Made by a program: the position numbers and the translations under genes. Below, one piece after another: positions 34,384 through 42,765 of a DNA stretch of 64,000 bases. The DNA lies in NCBI GenBank assembly GCA_045564915.1, contig JBJLGL010000011.1:306593-370592 (forward strand). The letters are read 5' to 3'. The notes under the pieces were generated by a model that was not told the DNA's origin, searched no databases, and saw only the letters and a program-made list of their open reading frames with translations. Source of the DNA: JAQWRV01 sp045564915. Lineage in GTDB: Bacteria > Pseudomonadota > Alphaproteobacteria > Rhodospirillales > Rhodospirillaceae. Position 1 is the stretch's first letter, and every line of letters begins with the position of its first letter.

Positions 34384-35382
34384 ATGAGTAAAATGCATCG
34401 CAATATTCTTGTTACTGGAGGCGCTGGCTACGTTGGCTCCGTTCTAGTCCCTAAACTTTTAGCTGTTGGCCATTCCGTAACTGTATTGGACCTCTATTTA
34501 TACGGGGAGGATGTATTCGATGATGTGCGACCAAATTCAAGACTTAGAGAAATAAAAGGAGATCTGAGGAATCTTGATACGGTAGGGCAGGCACTCACAG
34601 GTTGTGACACAGTCATCCACTTAGCTTGTATTTCAAATGATCCATCTTTTGAGCTAGATCCAGATCTCGGTAAGTCAATAAATTATGATTGCTTTCTGCC
34701 TTTGGTAAAAGAATCAAAGAACGCCGGGGTCAACAGGTTTGTCTATGCTTCATCCTCTTCTGTTTACGGAATAAAAGAAGGAATGGAGGTTGTTGAAGAA
34801 TTATCTCTGGAACCGTTGACTGATTATTCTCGTTTCAAAGCAATGTGCGAAAAAGATCTAGAATATGAGCGGTCACCTGGCTTTACTACTCTCACATTGC
34901 GTCCAGCTACAGTCTGTGGTTATTCGCCGCGCCAACGATTAGATGTGATTGTTAACATACTGACCAATCATGCCGTGCATACAAGATCCATTAAGGTCTT
35001 TGGCGGAGATCAGTTGCGTCCGAATATTCATATTGATGATATGACAGATCTCTATGTTCAATGTATGGAATACAGAGATGAATTAATTGATGGCCAGGTA
35101 TTAAATGCTGGTTATGAGAACCAAAGTGTTAGAGATCTTGCACTTACGGTGAAGCAGGTTGTTGGTGACGTACAATTGAATATTTTGCCAACCGATGATC
35201 ACCGGTCATACCATGTTTCATCAGAAAAGATTAGTCGCATTCTCGGATTTCAGCCGTCCCGTACCATTGAAATGGCAGTGCGGGACCTGGTGGATGCCTT
35301 CGCTAGCGGAAAGCTGCCAAATGCGATGGATGATGCTCGTTACTATAATATCAAGACTATGCAATCTGCGAACCTTAAGTAG
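34384..35382 (+). CDS. NAD-dependent sugar epimerase/dehydratase
   Basis: A 332-residue extended SDR. 'ILVTGGAGYVGSVLVPKLLAVGHSVTVLDLYLYGEDVF' contains the NAD motif; 'YASSSSVYGIKEG' and 'TDYSRFKAMCEKDLEY' supply catalytic Ser and Y-x3-K; 'TLRPATVCGYSPRQRLDVIVNILTNHAV' and 'LRPNIHIDDMTDLYVQ' are common in NDP-sugar epimerases and reductases of surface-sugar clusters. The substrate is unknown. It sits between the kinase fusion and transketolase genes in the same orientation. Confidence 0.86.
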   Translation: MSKMHRNILVTGGAGYVGSVLVPKLLAVGHSVTVLDLYLYGEDVFDDVRPNSRLREIKGDLRNLDTVGQALTGCDTVIHLACISNDPSFELDPDLGKSINYDCFLPLVKESKNAGVNRFVYASSSSVYGIKEGMEVVEELSLEPLTDYSRFKAMCEKDLEYERSPGFTTLTLRPATVCGYSPRQRLDVIVNILTNHAVHTRSIKVFGGDQLRPNIHIDDMTDLYVQCMEYRDELIDGQVLNAGYENQSVRDLALTVKQVVGDVQLNILPTDDHRSYHVSSEKISRILGFQPSRTIEMAVRDLVDAFASGKLPNAMDDARYYNIKTMQSANLK

Positions 35383-35393
35383 ATGACAAATTT

Positions 35394-36263
35394 ATGAGCA
35401 CTACCCAAACGAATATACAGCTTGACCACGATTTGCCACCTTTGGGCGACTTCCCCCAGGGAGATCTGCAAAAGATTGCCGCTTTCCTGCGCGGGCGTAT
35501 TATCCAAATGTCTTACTCGGCAGGCACTCCCCATCTAGGTTCCTGTTTGTCTTGTGTTGATATTCTGGTGGCTGCGTATTGGCGAGTATTGCGTTTAGAC
35601 CCCACCAGGGCGGATTCGCCAGATAGAGACCGCTTTATATTAAGCAAGGGTCACGCCGCTATGGCGCTATATGCCACACTTGCATACAGGGGTTTCTATG
35701 ATCCTGATATCCTTCGAACGTACAACAAAGATGGAGGTAAACTTGCAGAGCACCCGGGTCCTTGGTGTGTGCCAGGTGTTGAGGCAGCTACAGGATCATT
35801 GGGCCATGGTCTGGGTATTGGTCTTGGTATGGCTTATGCAGGTAAAATACAAAATCGTGACTACCGTGTCTTTGCTTTGCTAAGTGACGGCGAATGTAAC
35901 GAGGGTTCGGTTTGGGAGGGAGCGCTATTCGCATCAGCAAAGAATCTCGACTCTGTATGTGTCATCATTGATTACAACAAGTGGCAGGCCACGGGGAGAA
36001 GTGAGGAAGTCCTGGGTGTCAAACCCTTGGCCGAAAAGTGGAAAGCCTTTGGCTGGTCTGTCACGGATGTCGATGGACATGATATACAGGCGATCCAGAA
36101 GGAACTTTCCATGTCAGACTGTACGGGTAAGCCCAAAGCGATCATTGCACACACTATCAAGGGTAAGGGCGTTTCCTTTATGGAAGACGATAACAACTGG
36201 CACTACAGGATTCCTAATAAAGAAGAGGTGATAGCTGCTTTTGCGGAGTTGGGTCTACGATGA
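35394..36263 (+). CDS. Transketolase, N-terminal (thiamine diphosphate) subunit
   Basis: A 289-residue subunit of a split transketolase. 'DRFILSKGHAAMALYATLAYRGF' and 'AATGSLGHGLGIGLGMAYAG' are transketolase signatures, and the ThDP-binding motif 'GDGECNEGSVWEG' appears as 'LSDGECNEGSVWEGALFASAKNLDSVCVIIDYNKWQ'. It overlaps the C-terminal subunit gene by 4 bp. In sugar clusters such paired subunits move a two-carbon ketol unit between sugar phosphates or add it to an acceptor. Its placement among nucleotide-sugar genes suggests a dedicated role rather than central metabolism. Confidence 0.9.
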   Translation: MSTTQTNIQLDHDLPPLGDFPQGDLQKIAAFLRGRIIQMSYSAGTPHLGSCLSCVDILVAAYWRVLRLDPTRADSPDRDRFILSKGHAAMALYATLAYRGFYDPDILRTYNKDGGKLAEHPGPWCVPGVEAATGSLGHGLGIGLGMAYAGKIQNRDYRVFALLSDGECNEGSVWEGALFASAKNLDSVCVIIDYNKWQATGRSEEVLGVKPLAEKWKAFGWSVTDVDGHDIQAIQKELSMSDCTGKPKAIIAHTIKGKGVSFMEDDNNWHYRIPNKEEVIAAFAELGLR

Positions 36264-37192
36264 GAAACGCCTTTGCAGACGAAGTGACAGCGCTCGCCCA
36301 GAGTCAGGATAATTTAGTTCTTCTTTCTGGGGATATTGGTAATCGTCTTTTTGATAAGTTTAAAGATGTTGCCGGAGCGCGATTCATAAATTGTGGTGTG
36401 GCGGAGGCTAATATGATGAGCGTAGCTAGTGGGCTCGCTATGTCAGGTCTGCGCCCTATCGCTTACACAATTACCCCATTCGTAACGACGCGCTGCTTGG
36501 AACAGATAAGGGATGATGTCTGCTATCAGAATGTTCCCGTAATTATTGTCGGCGTAGGGTCAGGCCTTGGATATGCTTCTTTGGGGCCAACCCATCATTC
36601 CTGCGAAGACGTTGCTTTCTTGAGGGCATTGCCAAATATGACGGTGACATGTCCTGGTGATGCGTTGGAAGTACGAGCAATTCTGCGACGGGCACTGGAG
36701 CATGATGGCCCCATTTATTTAAGGCTCGGTAAGAAAAATGAGCCTGTCATTCATGATAGTATACCAGACATTTCACTTGGAAAAGGATTGCTGCTTCGCA
36801 AAGGTAATGATGTAAGCCTCTTTTCAACGGGTACGACATTACCCCTAGCCGTAGAAGTGACTGAGGCATTAGCTAGTCATGGTATAAAGGTGCGACTAGT
36901 TAGTTTGCACACGGTAAAGCCTCTTGATACAGCAATGATGGAGCTAGCTTTCAGTGAGACTCGGCTGGTAATTACTCTTGAGGAACATAGTCTTATTGGT
37001 GGTCTAGGAGCTGCGTTTGCGGAATGGATTGCTGACCGGGCCCCTCTGCCGGCGCGCCTATATCGTGTTGGTACGCGGGATGAATTCTTTGAGGAAAGTG
37101 GTGATCTTGCCTTCGCGCGATTACATTTTGGGATCACCAAAGAGGATATTGTTGCTGGTGTTCTCGCGCGGGTCGGCGTTCCAGCTAACTAG
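36260..37192 (+). CDS. Transketolase, C-terminal (pyrimidine-binding) subunit
   Basis: A 310-residue partner of the upstream subunit; the ATG overlaps its stop (ATGA). 'DNLVLLSGDIGNRLFDKFKD', 'RFINCGVAEANMMSVASGLAMSGLRPIAYTI' (with the ThDP-activating Glu in 'GVAEANM'), and 'GSGLGYASLGPTHHSCEDVAFLRALPNMTV' are typical of the Pyr domain, and 'VTLEEHSLIGGLGAAFAEWI' of the C-terminal domain. Together with the preceding gene it makes one complete transketolase. Confidence 0.9.
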   Translation: MRNAFADEVTALAQSQDNLVLLSGDIGNRLFDKFKDVAGARFINCGVAEANMMSVASGLAMSGLRPIAYTITPFVTTRCLEQIRDDVCYQNVPVIIVGVGSGLGYASLGPTHHSCEDVAFLRALPNMTVTCPGDALEVRAILRRALEHDGPIYLRLGKKNEPVIHDSIPDISLGKGLLLRKGNDVSLFSTGTTLPLAVEVTEALASHGIKVRLVSLHTVKPLDTAMMELAFSETRLVITLEEHSLIGGLGAAFAEWIADRAPLPARLYRVGTRDEFFEESGDLAFARLHFGITKEDIVAGVLARVGVPAN

Positions 37193-37228
37193 CATTTGGT
37201 TGTTGCTACTAGAAAGGAAAATCTACCC

Positions 37229-37861
37229 ATGATGGTGGGGATCGATTTTGATAACACCATAGCCTGCTACGATGCTGTATATCACGCTATAGTATCGGAT
37301 ATGAAGATCGTACCAACGGATACGCTAGCGAATAAAACAGCAATCCGTGATCACTTGCGTCTTGCTGGCAGAGAAGACGATTGGACCGAGCTGCAGGGAT
37401 ATATTTACGGGGATGGAATGAGGAAGGCTGAGCCGTTTCCAGGTGTATCCGAATTCATTAGCACGTGCGCAAGTCTAAATATTGATATTTGCATCATTAG
37501 CCATCGGACAAGGGAGCCCTATGTTGGCCCTAAGGTGGACTTGCATGCCAAAGCCCGCGAATGGCTTGAACAGCACGGAATTATTTCGTCACGAGAAAAA
37601 GGGCTCACGCATAGTGCTGCTTTCTTCGAGCTAACTAAGTCAGATAAATTACTAAGAATTGCATTACAATCATGTGACTGGTTCGTGGATGATCTACCTG
37701 AATTTCTCATGGAGCCAGAATTTCCATCAGCGACAAGAGCAATCTTGTTTGATCCGGGAAATATTCACTCGCAGACGTCTGGATCAAACCAGATGACTAT
37801 CCGAACGTCATGGGCTGGAGTTCAGAAACTTATTCTAGCTGAGGATGGTCAAGGTGAATGA
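37229..37861 (+). CDS. HAD-superfamily phosphatase-like protein
   Basis: 210 residues from ATG 37229, preceded by 'AAAGGAAAA'; a TTG 33 bp upstream is also in frame. Motif I 'VGIDFDNTIACYD' has both aspartates, motif II is 'ICIISHRT', and 'CDWFVDDLPEFLMEPEF' supplies the acidic motif IV. A Lys of motif III may lie in 'DLHAKAREWLEQHG'. It is likely a phosphatase; in octose and heptose activation pathways a HAD enzyme removes the terminal phosphate. The 3' end overlaps the next gene by 17 bp. Confidence 0.75.
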   Translation: MMVGIDFDNTIACYDAVYHAIVSDMKIVPTDTLANKTAIRDHLRLAGREDDWTELQGYIYGDGMRKAEPFPGVSEFISTCASLNIDICIISHRTREPYVGPKVDLHAKAREWLEQHGIISSREKGLTHSAAFFELTKSDKLLRIALQSCDWFVDDLPEFLMEPEFPSATRAILFDPGNIHSQTSGSNQMTIRTSWAGVQKLILAEDGQGE

Positions 37862-38882
37862 CCCAAAGGGAAAAAGTTATGTTCAAGCATTGGTGAGGCA
37901 GGCCGACCACGGGCAAGTCGAGTCCATTCACCGTATATTTGGTGGCCGTAATAACCAAGTTTTTAAGGTAGAAACGTCGACGAACAAAACTTATGCATTG
38001 AAATTCTATGTCAGTCATCCTCAAGATACGCGGGACCGCCTAGGAGCAGAGTATGCTTTCTGCCAATATGCATGGACGCAGGGTCTGCAGTGCACCCCAG
38101 AACCAGTTGCCGCAGACCCAATAAATCGGCTAGGGCTGTTTTCCTGGGTGGATGGTGCGGTCCCTAAGCATGTTGATCGAGCATCAATCACCCAGGTACT
38201 TTCATTCCTGGAAGGGTTGGAGGGCGGGCGTAGTGAAGACGCGACTGTTACTCTGCCAATGGCGTCAGAGGCCTGCTTGACTACAATCGATCATGTTGAG
38301 ACAGTCGAAAGACGTTTGGCTGTATTGATCAGTGGACTTGATGATGATCCATTAGACCAAGAAGTGGCTGTGTTACTAAATGAGGTAAGCGGCGTATGGA
38401 AGGAAGTGCGAGAGAAGGTTCTTATTGCGGCTGAAGAAATAGACGTCAAACATCCTATTCAGCGTTCCAACCAGTGCATTTCGCCTTCTGATTTGGGCTT
38501 TCATAATGCTTTGATTAACGAAAATGGCAAACTGACTTTTCTTGATTTTGAATACGCAGGCTGGGATGATCCCGCAAAACTTGTATGCGATTTTTTTCAC
38601 CAGGAAAGAATACCGATTCCTAAAGCCTATTATGTCGACTTTCGAGATGCGATTATCGGTTCCCATGCATGCCCCGAGCAAGAAGCATATCGCATTGATA
38701 TGTTGATGCCTGTCTATGCTGTCAAATGGTTGACCATGCGACTCAACGAATTCAGACCTGAAGGGGCGCACCGCCGAGCTTTTGCACATCCCGATCAAGA
38801 CCCTATGGAAAGGAAGGCTAGCCAACTGGATAAGGCACGGAAGGCATTTCAGGTCTTTCAGTCAGACTTAGGAAATTTATGA
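37845..38882 (+). CDS. APH-fold (choline/aminoglycoside-type) small-molecule kinase
   Basis: A 345-residue kinase of the aminoglycoside phosphotransferase fold. The N-lobe is 'IHRIFGGRNNQVFKVETSTNKTYALKFYV' with the ATP-binding Lys; the catalytic loop is 'SPSDLGFHNALINENGKL', where the usual His of H-x-D is Ser but Asp and Asn remain; the metal-binding motif is 'FLDFEYAGWDDPAKLVCDFF'. It probably phosphorylates a sugar hydroxyl. It starts inside the end of the HAD gene (ATG 37845 or GTG 37854) and overlaps the next gene by 4 bp. Confidence 0.78.
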   Translation: MVKVNDPKGKSYVQALVRQADHGQVESIHRIFGGRNNQVFKVETSTNKTYALKFYVSHPQDTRDRLGAEYAFCQYAWTQGLQCTPEPVAADPINRLGLFSWVDGAVPKHVDRASITQVLSFLEGLEGGRSEDATVTLPMASEACLTTIDHVETVERRLAVLISGLDDDPLDQEVAVLLNEVSGVWKEVREKVLIAAEEIDVKHPIQRSNQCISPSDLGFHNALINENGKLTFLDFEYAGWDDPAKLVCDFFHQERIPIPKAYYVDFRDAIIGSHACPEQEAYRIDMLMPVYAVKWLTMRLNEFRPEGAHRRAFAHPDQDPMERKASQLDKARKAFQVFQSDLGNL

Positions 38883-39871
38883 CAAAATATGTTGTATTAG
38901 GCAGCAATTCTTTTTCCGGACAAGATTTCGTTGATCTTTTGTTGGATGAACAAGAGCGAGAAGTGATTGGTGTCAGCCGTTCAGAAGAACGCCCAGACTT
39001 TCTTCTTCGATACAAGTCTCGCGCCAAGCTCGACTGCTTTAGGTTCTATAAATTTGATATGAACAATGATATCGAGCCGCTCTTAGCATTCTTAGATTCA
39101 GAGCAGCCGAATTACATCGTAAATTTTGCAGCCCAAAGTGAGGTTGGGCCAAGCTGGATATACCCGGAGCACTGGTTTCAAACTAACACTGTGGCCCTTG
39201 CTAAGATGGTGAATCATCTCAGGCAGAAGTCCTATTTGGAACGTTACATCCATATTTCGTCGCCGGAAGTCTACGGCAACTGTGTCGGGACTATTCGGGA
39301 AGATGCGGCCCTTAATCCAAGCACGCCCTATGCGGCATCAAAGGCAGCAGCGGATATGCTGCTAGATGTTTATCGCAAGGAGTACGGTTTTCCACTTCTC
39401 TCTGTACGAGCGACCAATGTCTATGGCGCCCGCCAACAGCTATTTAAAATTATTCTGCGCACAATGATTTATTTGAGAAAAGGTAAAACCATACAACTGC
39501 ATGGTGGTGGGACTGCTATCAAATCCTACATTCACATAAGAGACGTTTCACGCGGAGAGCTGGCTGTTTTAGACCGAGGTAACATCGGAGAGCTCTATCA
39601 TTTATCTCCGGATAGTGGCGTTTCAATCCGGGAACTGGTTGCAATGATCTGCGGAATCTTTGGAAAAGAGTTCAAGGATTGTGTCGAATTTGTTGATGAG
39701 CGGCCTGGGCAAGACGCGGCTTATGTGATCGACTCTACTAAAGTACGAGATACTCTAGGTTGGTCGCCCGAGATAAGTTTGAAAGAGGGTATTGCCGACG
39801 CGGTTGCCTGGGTTGAAGAAAATTGGTCTTCGATTGAAGCTTATCCCATTGACTACATTCATAAGGTATAA
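38879..39871 (+). CDS. NDP-sugar 4,6-dehydratase-like extended SDR
   Basis: A 330-residue SDR resembling dTDP-glucose/GDP-mannose 4,6-dehydratases. 'VVLGSNSFSGQDFVDLLL' is a G-x-x-x-x-x-G variant of the NAD loop, 'IVNFAAQSEVGPSWIYPEHWFQTN' is the 'NFAAQS-V--S---P----NV' signature of dehydratases, 'ISSPEVYG' contains the acid residue Glu, and 'PYAASKAAADMLL' gives Y-x3-K. It would make a 4-keto-6-deoxy sugar nucleotide, a typical substrate for C-methyltransferases such as that at 25871. ATGA overlap with the kinase gene. Confidence 0.87.
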   Translation: MTKYVVLGSNSFSGQDFVDLLLDEQEREVIGVSRSEERPDFLLRYKSRAKLDCFRFYKFDMNNDIEPLLAFLDSEQPNYIVNFAAQSEVGPSWIYPEHWFQTNTVALAKMVNHLRQKSYLERYIHISSPEVYGNCVGTIREDAALNPSTPYAASKAAADMLLDVYRKEYGFPLLSVRATNVYGARQQLFKIILRTMIYLRKGKTIQLHGGGTAIKSYIHIRDVSRGELAVLDRGNIGELYHLSPDSGVSIRELVAMICGIFGKEFKDCVEFVDERPGQDAAYVIDSTKVRDTLGWSPEISLKEGIADAVAWVEENWSSIEAYPIDYIHKV

Positions 39872-39879
39872 ATCTGGCA

Positions 39880-40542
39880 ATGGCATACGTAGACTTTGTT
39901 TCCCGCGCACATACGAGTACTAAGCGTGATTACATGCAGCGTGTAACGTCCGTTGACAAGGCAAAAGTAGCTGAAATTGCAACTCGATTCGATGCAGCGT
40001 ATTGGGATGGAGATCGCACAGTTGGCTATGGCGGCTATCACTATGATGGCCGCTGGCGTGCTGTCGCGGATGCAATGGTAGAGCACTATAGCTTGAAAAC
40101 GGGCGATCGTGTGCTTGATGTGGGATGCGGCAAAGGGTTTCTACTGTACGACTTGGCTCAGGCCGTGCCAGGCATTGAAGTGGTTGGTCTCGATATTTCA
40201 GCCTATGCAATAGAGAATGCTAAAGACGAGATTAAACCCTATTTGCACCAAGGCCACGCGCGCCAGCTGCCTTTTGAAGACAACGCATTCGACTACGTTG
40301 TCTCAATCAATACGCTCCATAATCTGTATATTGATGATTTATGGTCATCCATCAGCGAAATCGAACGGGTTGGCAGGGGGGCTAAACACATTACCATTGA
40401 GTCGTACCGTAACGAGCAGGAGAAGGTTAATCTGTTGTATTGGCAATTGACGTGTCGTGCTTTTTATATGCCGGAAGAATGGGAGTGGATTTTTGGTAAG
40501 ATTGGATATAGTGGAGATTATGGCTGTATCTTTTTTGAGTAG
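39880..40542 (+). CDS. Class I SAM-dependent methyltransferase
   Basis: A 220-residue enzyme with a clear motif I 'RVLDVGCGKGFLLYDLAQAVPGIEVVGLDIS' (around residues 76-106), 'ARQLPFEDNAFDYVVSINTLHNL' (motifs II/III), and 'KHITIESYRN'. It matches the UbiE/Methyltransf_11 type. Within the cluster it may O-, N- or C-methylate the sugar. It follows the dehydratase gene by 8 bp. Confidence 0.86.
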   Translation: MAYVDFVSRAHTSTKRDYMQRVTSVDKAKVAEIATRFDAAYWDGDRTVGYGGYHYDGRWRAVADAMVEHYSLKTGDRVLDVGCGKGFLLYDLAQAVPGIEVVGLDISAYAIENAKDEIKPYLHQGHARQLPFEDNAFDYVVSINTLHNLYIDDLWSSISEIERVGRGAKHITIESYRNEQEKVNLLYWQLTCRAFYMPEEWEWIFGKIGYSGDYGCIFFE

Positions 40543-40568
40543 AATGCTGTTGAAGGCTAGGGCAAATC

Positions 40569-41381
40569 ATGAATCAGTCTTTTATTTCCAAGGATGACGC
40601 TGACCTGACAGATGAATTTGTGCGTCAAGGTTATGTAATTCGCGCTGCTGAAGATATTGGCGCGCTTGATATACTCCGAAGACAAACAGCAAGTGCTGCA
40701 GCGAACGCTCTAGGAATAGAGCTTCCAGAAGATATCGGGGGCTTTCTCAATGGCATTCAGAATTATATTCAGCCTGATGGCTTGAATGCTATGAGACTCA
40801 CTATAATTGACTCGTTGATGTCAGAGCCAGATTTTCACGCGAATTATTTTAAGTGTGCAAAGTCACTAGTTGAATCTCTGGCTAGCAATGAGCTGGCGAT
40901 GCAGAGAAATATCGGTTTGAGCGTTCAACTACCTGGGGATGAAGGCTCGCTGCTACCATTGCACTCAGATGCATGGGGATCAGAATGTTCCCCATTTGAA
41001 GTAGTTTTATGGATACCGTTGGTCGACTGTTTTGATACAAAGTCTATGTTCTTACTGCCACCCGAGGCTAATGCAGCTTGGGTAAACCGGTTGCCAGAAT
41101 TTGAAGATAGAGGCATTGAGGCTTTATACAAAGAAATTGAGCCTCACCTCAGCTGGATTAACATAAAATACGGCGATGTTTTGGTTTTTACGCCATCGGG
41201 CATGCATGGAAACCGGGTAAATGGCACAGCGGAAACACGCTGGAGCTTCAATCTACGCTTCAAAGGCCTGTTTACGCCATACTCTGGGAAAAGGTTGGGT
41301 GAGTACTTCATGCCAATCTCTTTGCGTCCAGCATCACGTGTTGGATTAGAATTTGAAATGCCTGGCGGTTTTAATGATTAG
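40569..41381 (+). CDS. 2OG-Fe(II) oxygenase of the sporadic carbohydrate cluster type, copy 2
   Basis: A 270-residue phytanoyl-CoA-dioxygenase-like protein. Iron ligands are His132 and Asp134 ('LPLHSDAWG') and probably His213 ('SGMHGNRVNG'); Arg224 in 'ETRWSFNLRFKGLFTPY' would hold 2-oxoglutarate. It closely follows the pattern of the oxygenase at 23718, including 'FEVVLWIPLVDCFDTKSM' and the C-terminal 'GEYFMPISLRPASR'. Members of this family are named as sporadic carbohydrate cluster 2OG-Fe(II) oxygenases; their chemistry is not established to my knowledge. 'AGGGC' precedes the ATG. Confidence 0.8.
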   Translation: MNQSFISKDDADLTDEFVRQGYVIRAAEDIGALDILRRQTASAAANALGIELPEDIGGFLNGIQNYIQPDGLNAMRLTIIDSLMSEPDFHANYFKCAKSLVESLASNELAMQRNIGLSVQLPGDEGSLLPLHSDAWGSECSPFEVVLWIPLVDCFDTKSMFLLPPEANAAWVNRLPEFEDRGIEALYKEIEPHLSWINIKYGDVLVFTPSGMHGNRVNGTAETRWSFNLRFKGLFTPYSGKRLGEYFMPISLRPASRVGLEFEMPGGFND

Positions 41382-41835
41382 TTCGCGAGGATATCGTGGG
41401 TATATATCTAGCCGGTCGATCCGTGGCCAGGATGTGCCGCATCAATTGCAGAATATGGTCGTTCGGGAGTACTGCAGACGTAACAAAATACAATTTCAGC
41501 TAAGTGCGACAGAATATGCAGTCCCGCATTGCTACATCATGCTCACCGAGCTTTTAAATAGCCTTGGGAGTATCCAGGGGATTGTTCTCTATAGCCAATT
41601 TCTTTTGCCATATGACCTATTGGTGCGGAGGAAGGTATATGACCGTGTTATAGAAGGCGGATGTGAGCTGCATGCTGCACTCGAGAATACCGCAATCAGG
41701 ACAGCGGAGGACGTTAATTCTTTTGAGGACTCGATTGCAATCGTTCACGTATTACCCAAGGCTCCTATGGGTGGGCTTTACGATAAATCAAATAAGTCAG
41801 AGGAGTTACAGACCTTCAAGAATCTAGTGCTTTAG
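41374..41835 (+). CDS. Sporadic carbohydrate cluster protein, LIC12192 family
   Basis: 153 residues from ATG 41374, which overlaps the oxygenase stop; a TTG at 41353 is rejected. It opens with the family signature 'RGYRGYISSRSIRGQDVPHQLQNMVVREYC', and continues with 'LSATEYAVPHCYIMLTELL', 'IQGIVLYSQFLLP' and 'RKVYDRVIEGGCELHAALEN'. The last stretch resembles a conserved family core but its function is unknown. It is paired with an oxygenase exactly as at 23314-24494, so the pairing is a unit. It ends the plus-strand cluster. Confidence 0.82.
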   Translation: MISSRGYRGYISSRSIRGQDVPHQLQNMVVREYCRRNKIQFQLSATEYAVPHCYIMLTELLNSLGSIQGIVLYSQFLLPYDLLVRRKVYDRVIEGGCELHAALENTAIRTAEDVNSFEDSIAIVHVLPKAPMGGLYDKSNKSEELQTFKNLVL

Positions 41836-41850
41836 ATATATAGAGAATAA

Positions 41851-42750
41851 CTACACTGGCATTCTTATGTATCCATCCATACTTCCGTTGGGCCCAGAAT
41901 CTAAATAGAAATCTAACATGAGCGGCTGTTTTGGCTCCATAGCATAAGGTTCCAGGTTAGTTACGCCTTCTTCTTCCAAAACTTCATCGTCCAAAAAGAA
42001 ATGGCCGCTACAGGTTTTTGAATCGCGCGTTAGAATTGCATGTGCAGAATCAGCGACAATATCAGTGGTCCGGCAATGCTTGACCAAAGATGTCCCCCCC
42101 AGCTCGAAGCGGATTGCAGCAGTATCGATCGCTGTCCGGGGCCATAAAGCGTTGGCAGCAATGCCGTGTTTGCGAAAGTCTTCCGAAATACCGATGGTGA
42201 CAAAGCTCATGCCCATTTTAGCCAAAGTATAGGGTAAAGTACCACGGTACCACTTCGGATCGAGACTGGGGGGTGGAGCAAGTGTCAGTATATGTGGATT
42301 TAAACCCTCTTTGAGGAATGGTAGGCACGTTTTTGATGCCAGGACCGTACCGCGCATATTGATCTGATGCATGAGATCAATGCGTTTCATGGACACATCT
42401 TCGATGCCTCCCACTGTCACGGCGCTGGCATTGTTAATAAGGATGTCGATCCCACCAAACACGTCAGCAGTTTGTGCAATTGCGGCTCTAACATCATCGT
42501 CGCTACGCAGATCCATTTGAATGGCTAATGCTTTTCCTCCCATTCCCTCAATTTCTTCTGCTGCTGTGTAGATTGTGCCCGGCAGCTTGGGGTGTGGTTT
42601 GGTTGTCTTAGCAGCTATGGCTACATTCGCGCCGTCTACAGCAGCACGCTTGGCAATAGCAAGTCCAATACCACGGCTCCCGCCGGTCACAAACAATGTC
42701 TTCCCTTTGAGGGAGCGGTCTTCAGCTGGCTTATAGGGAGAAGATGACAT
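41851..42750 (-). CDS. HSDL2-like short-chain dehydrogenase with altered catalytic serine
   Basis: A 299-residue SDR. 'FVTGGSRGIGLAIAKRAA' binds NAD(P), 'ILINNASAVTVGGIEDVSMKRIDLMHQINMRGT' is typical of hydroxysteroid dehydrogenase-like 2 (HSDL2) enzymes, and 'PKWYRGTLPYTLAKMGMS' contains Y-x3-K. The usual Ser in 'L(N/T)-SPP' is Ala here ('ILTLAPPPSLDP'), so catalysis may differ. 'AAGGAAA' lies upstream. It is just downstream and convergent to the LIC12192 gene and is followed by an NmrA-like gene on the same strand. Confidence 0.85.
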   Translation of the reverse strand: MSSSPYKPAEDRSLKGKTLFVTGGSRGIGLAIAKRAAVDGANVAIAAKTTKPHPKLPGTIYTAAEEIEGMGGKALAIQMDLRSDDDVRAAIAQTADVFGGIDILINNASAVTVGGIEDVSMKRIDLMHQINMRGTVLASKTCLPFLKEGLNPHILTLAPPPSLDPKWYRGTLPYTLAKMGMSFVTIGISEDFRKHGIAANALWPRTAIDTAAIRFELGGTSLVKHCRTTDIVADSAHAILTRDSKTCSGHFFLDDEVLEEEGVTNLEPYAMEPKQPLMLDFYLDSGPNGSMDGYIRMPV

Positions 42751-42765
42751 TGTCAGTACATTTCC

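Noticed and set aside
22707..41835. Complete O-antigen or capsule export locus
   Set aside because: No Wzx, Wzy, Wzt/Wzm or initiating glycosyltransferase was seen; the cluster appears limited to sugar synthesis and modification.
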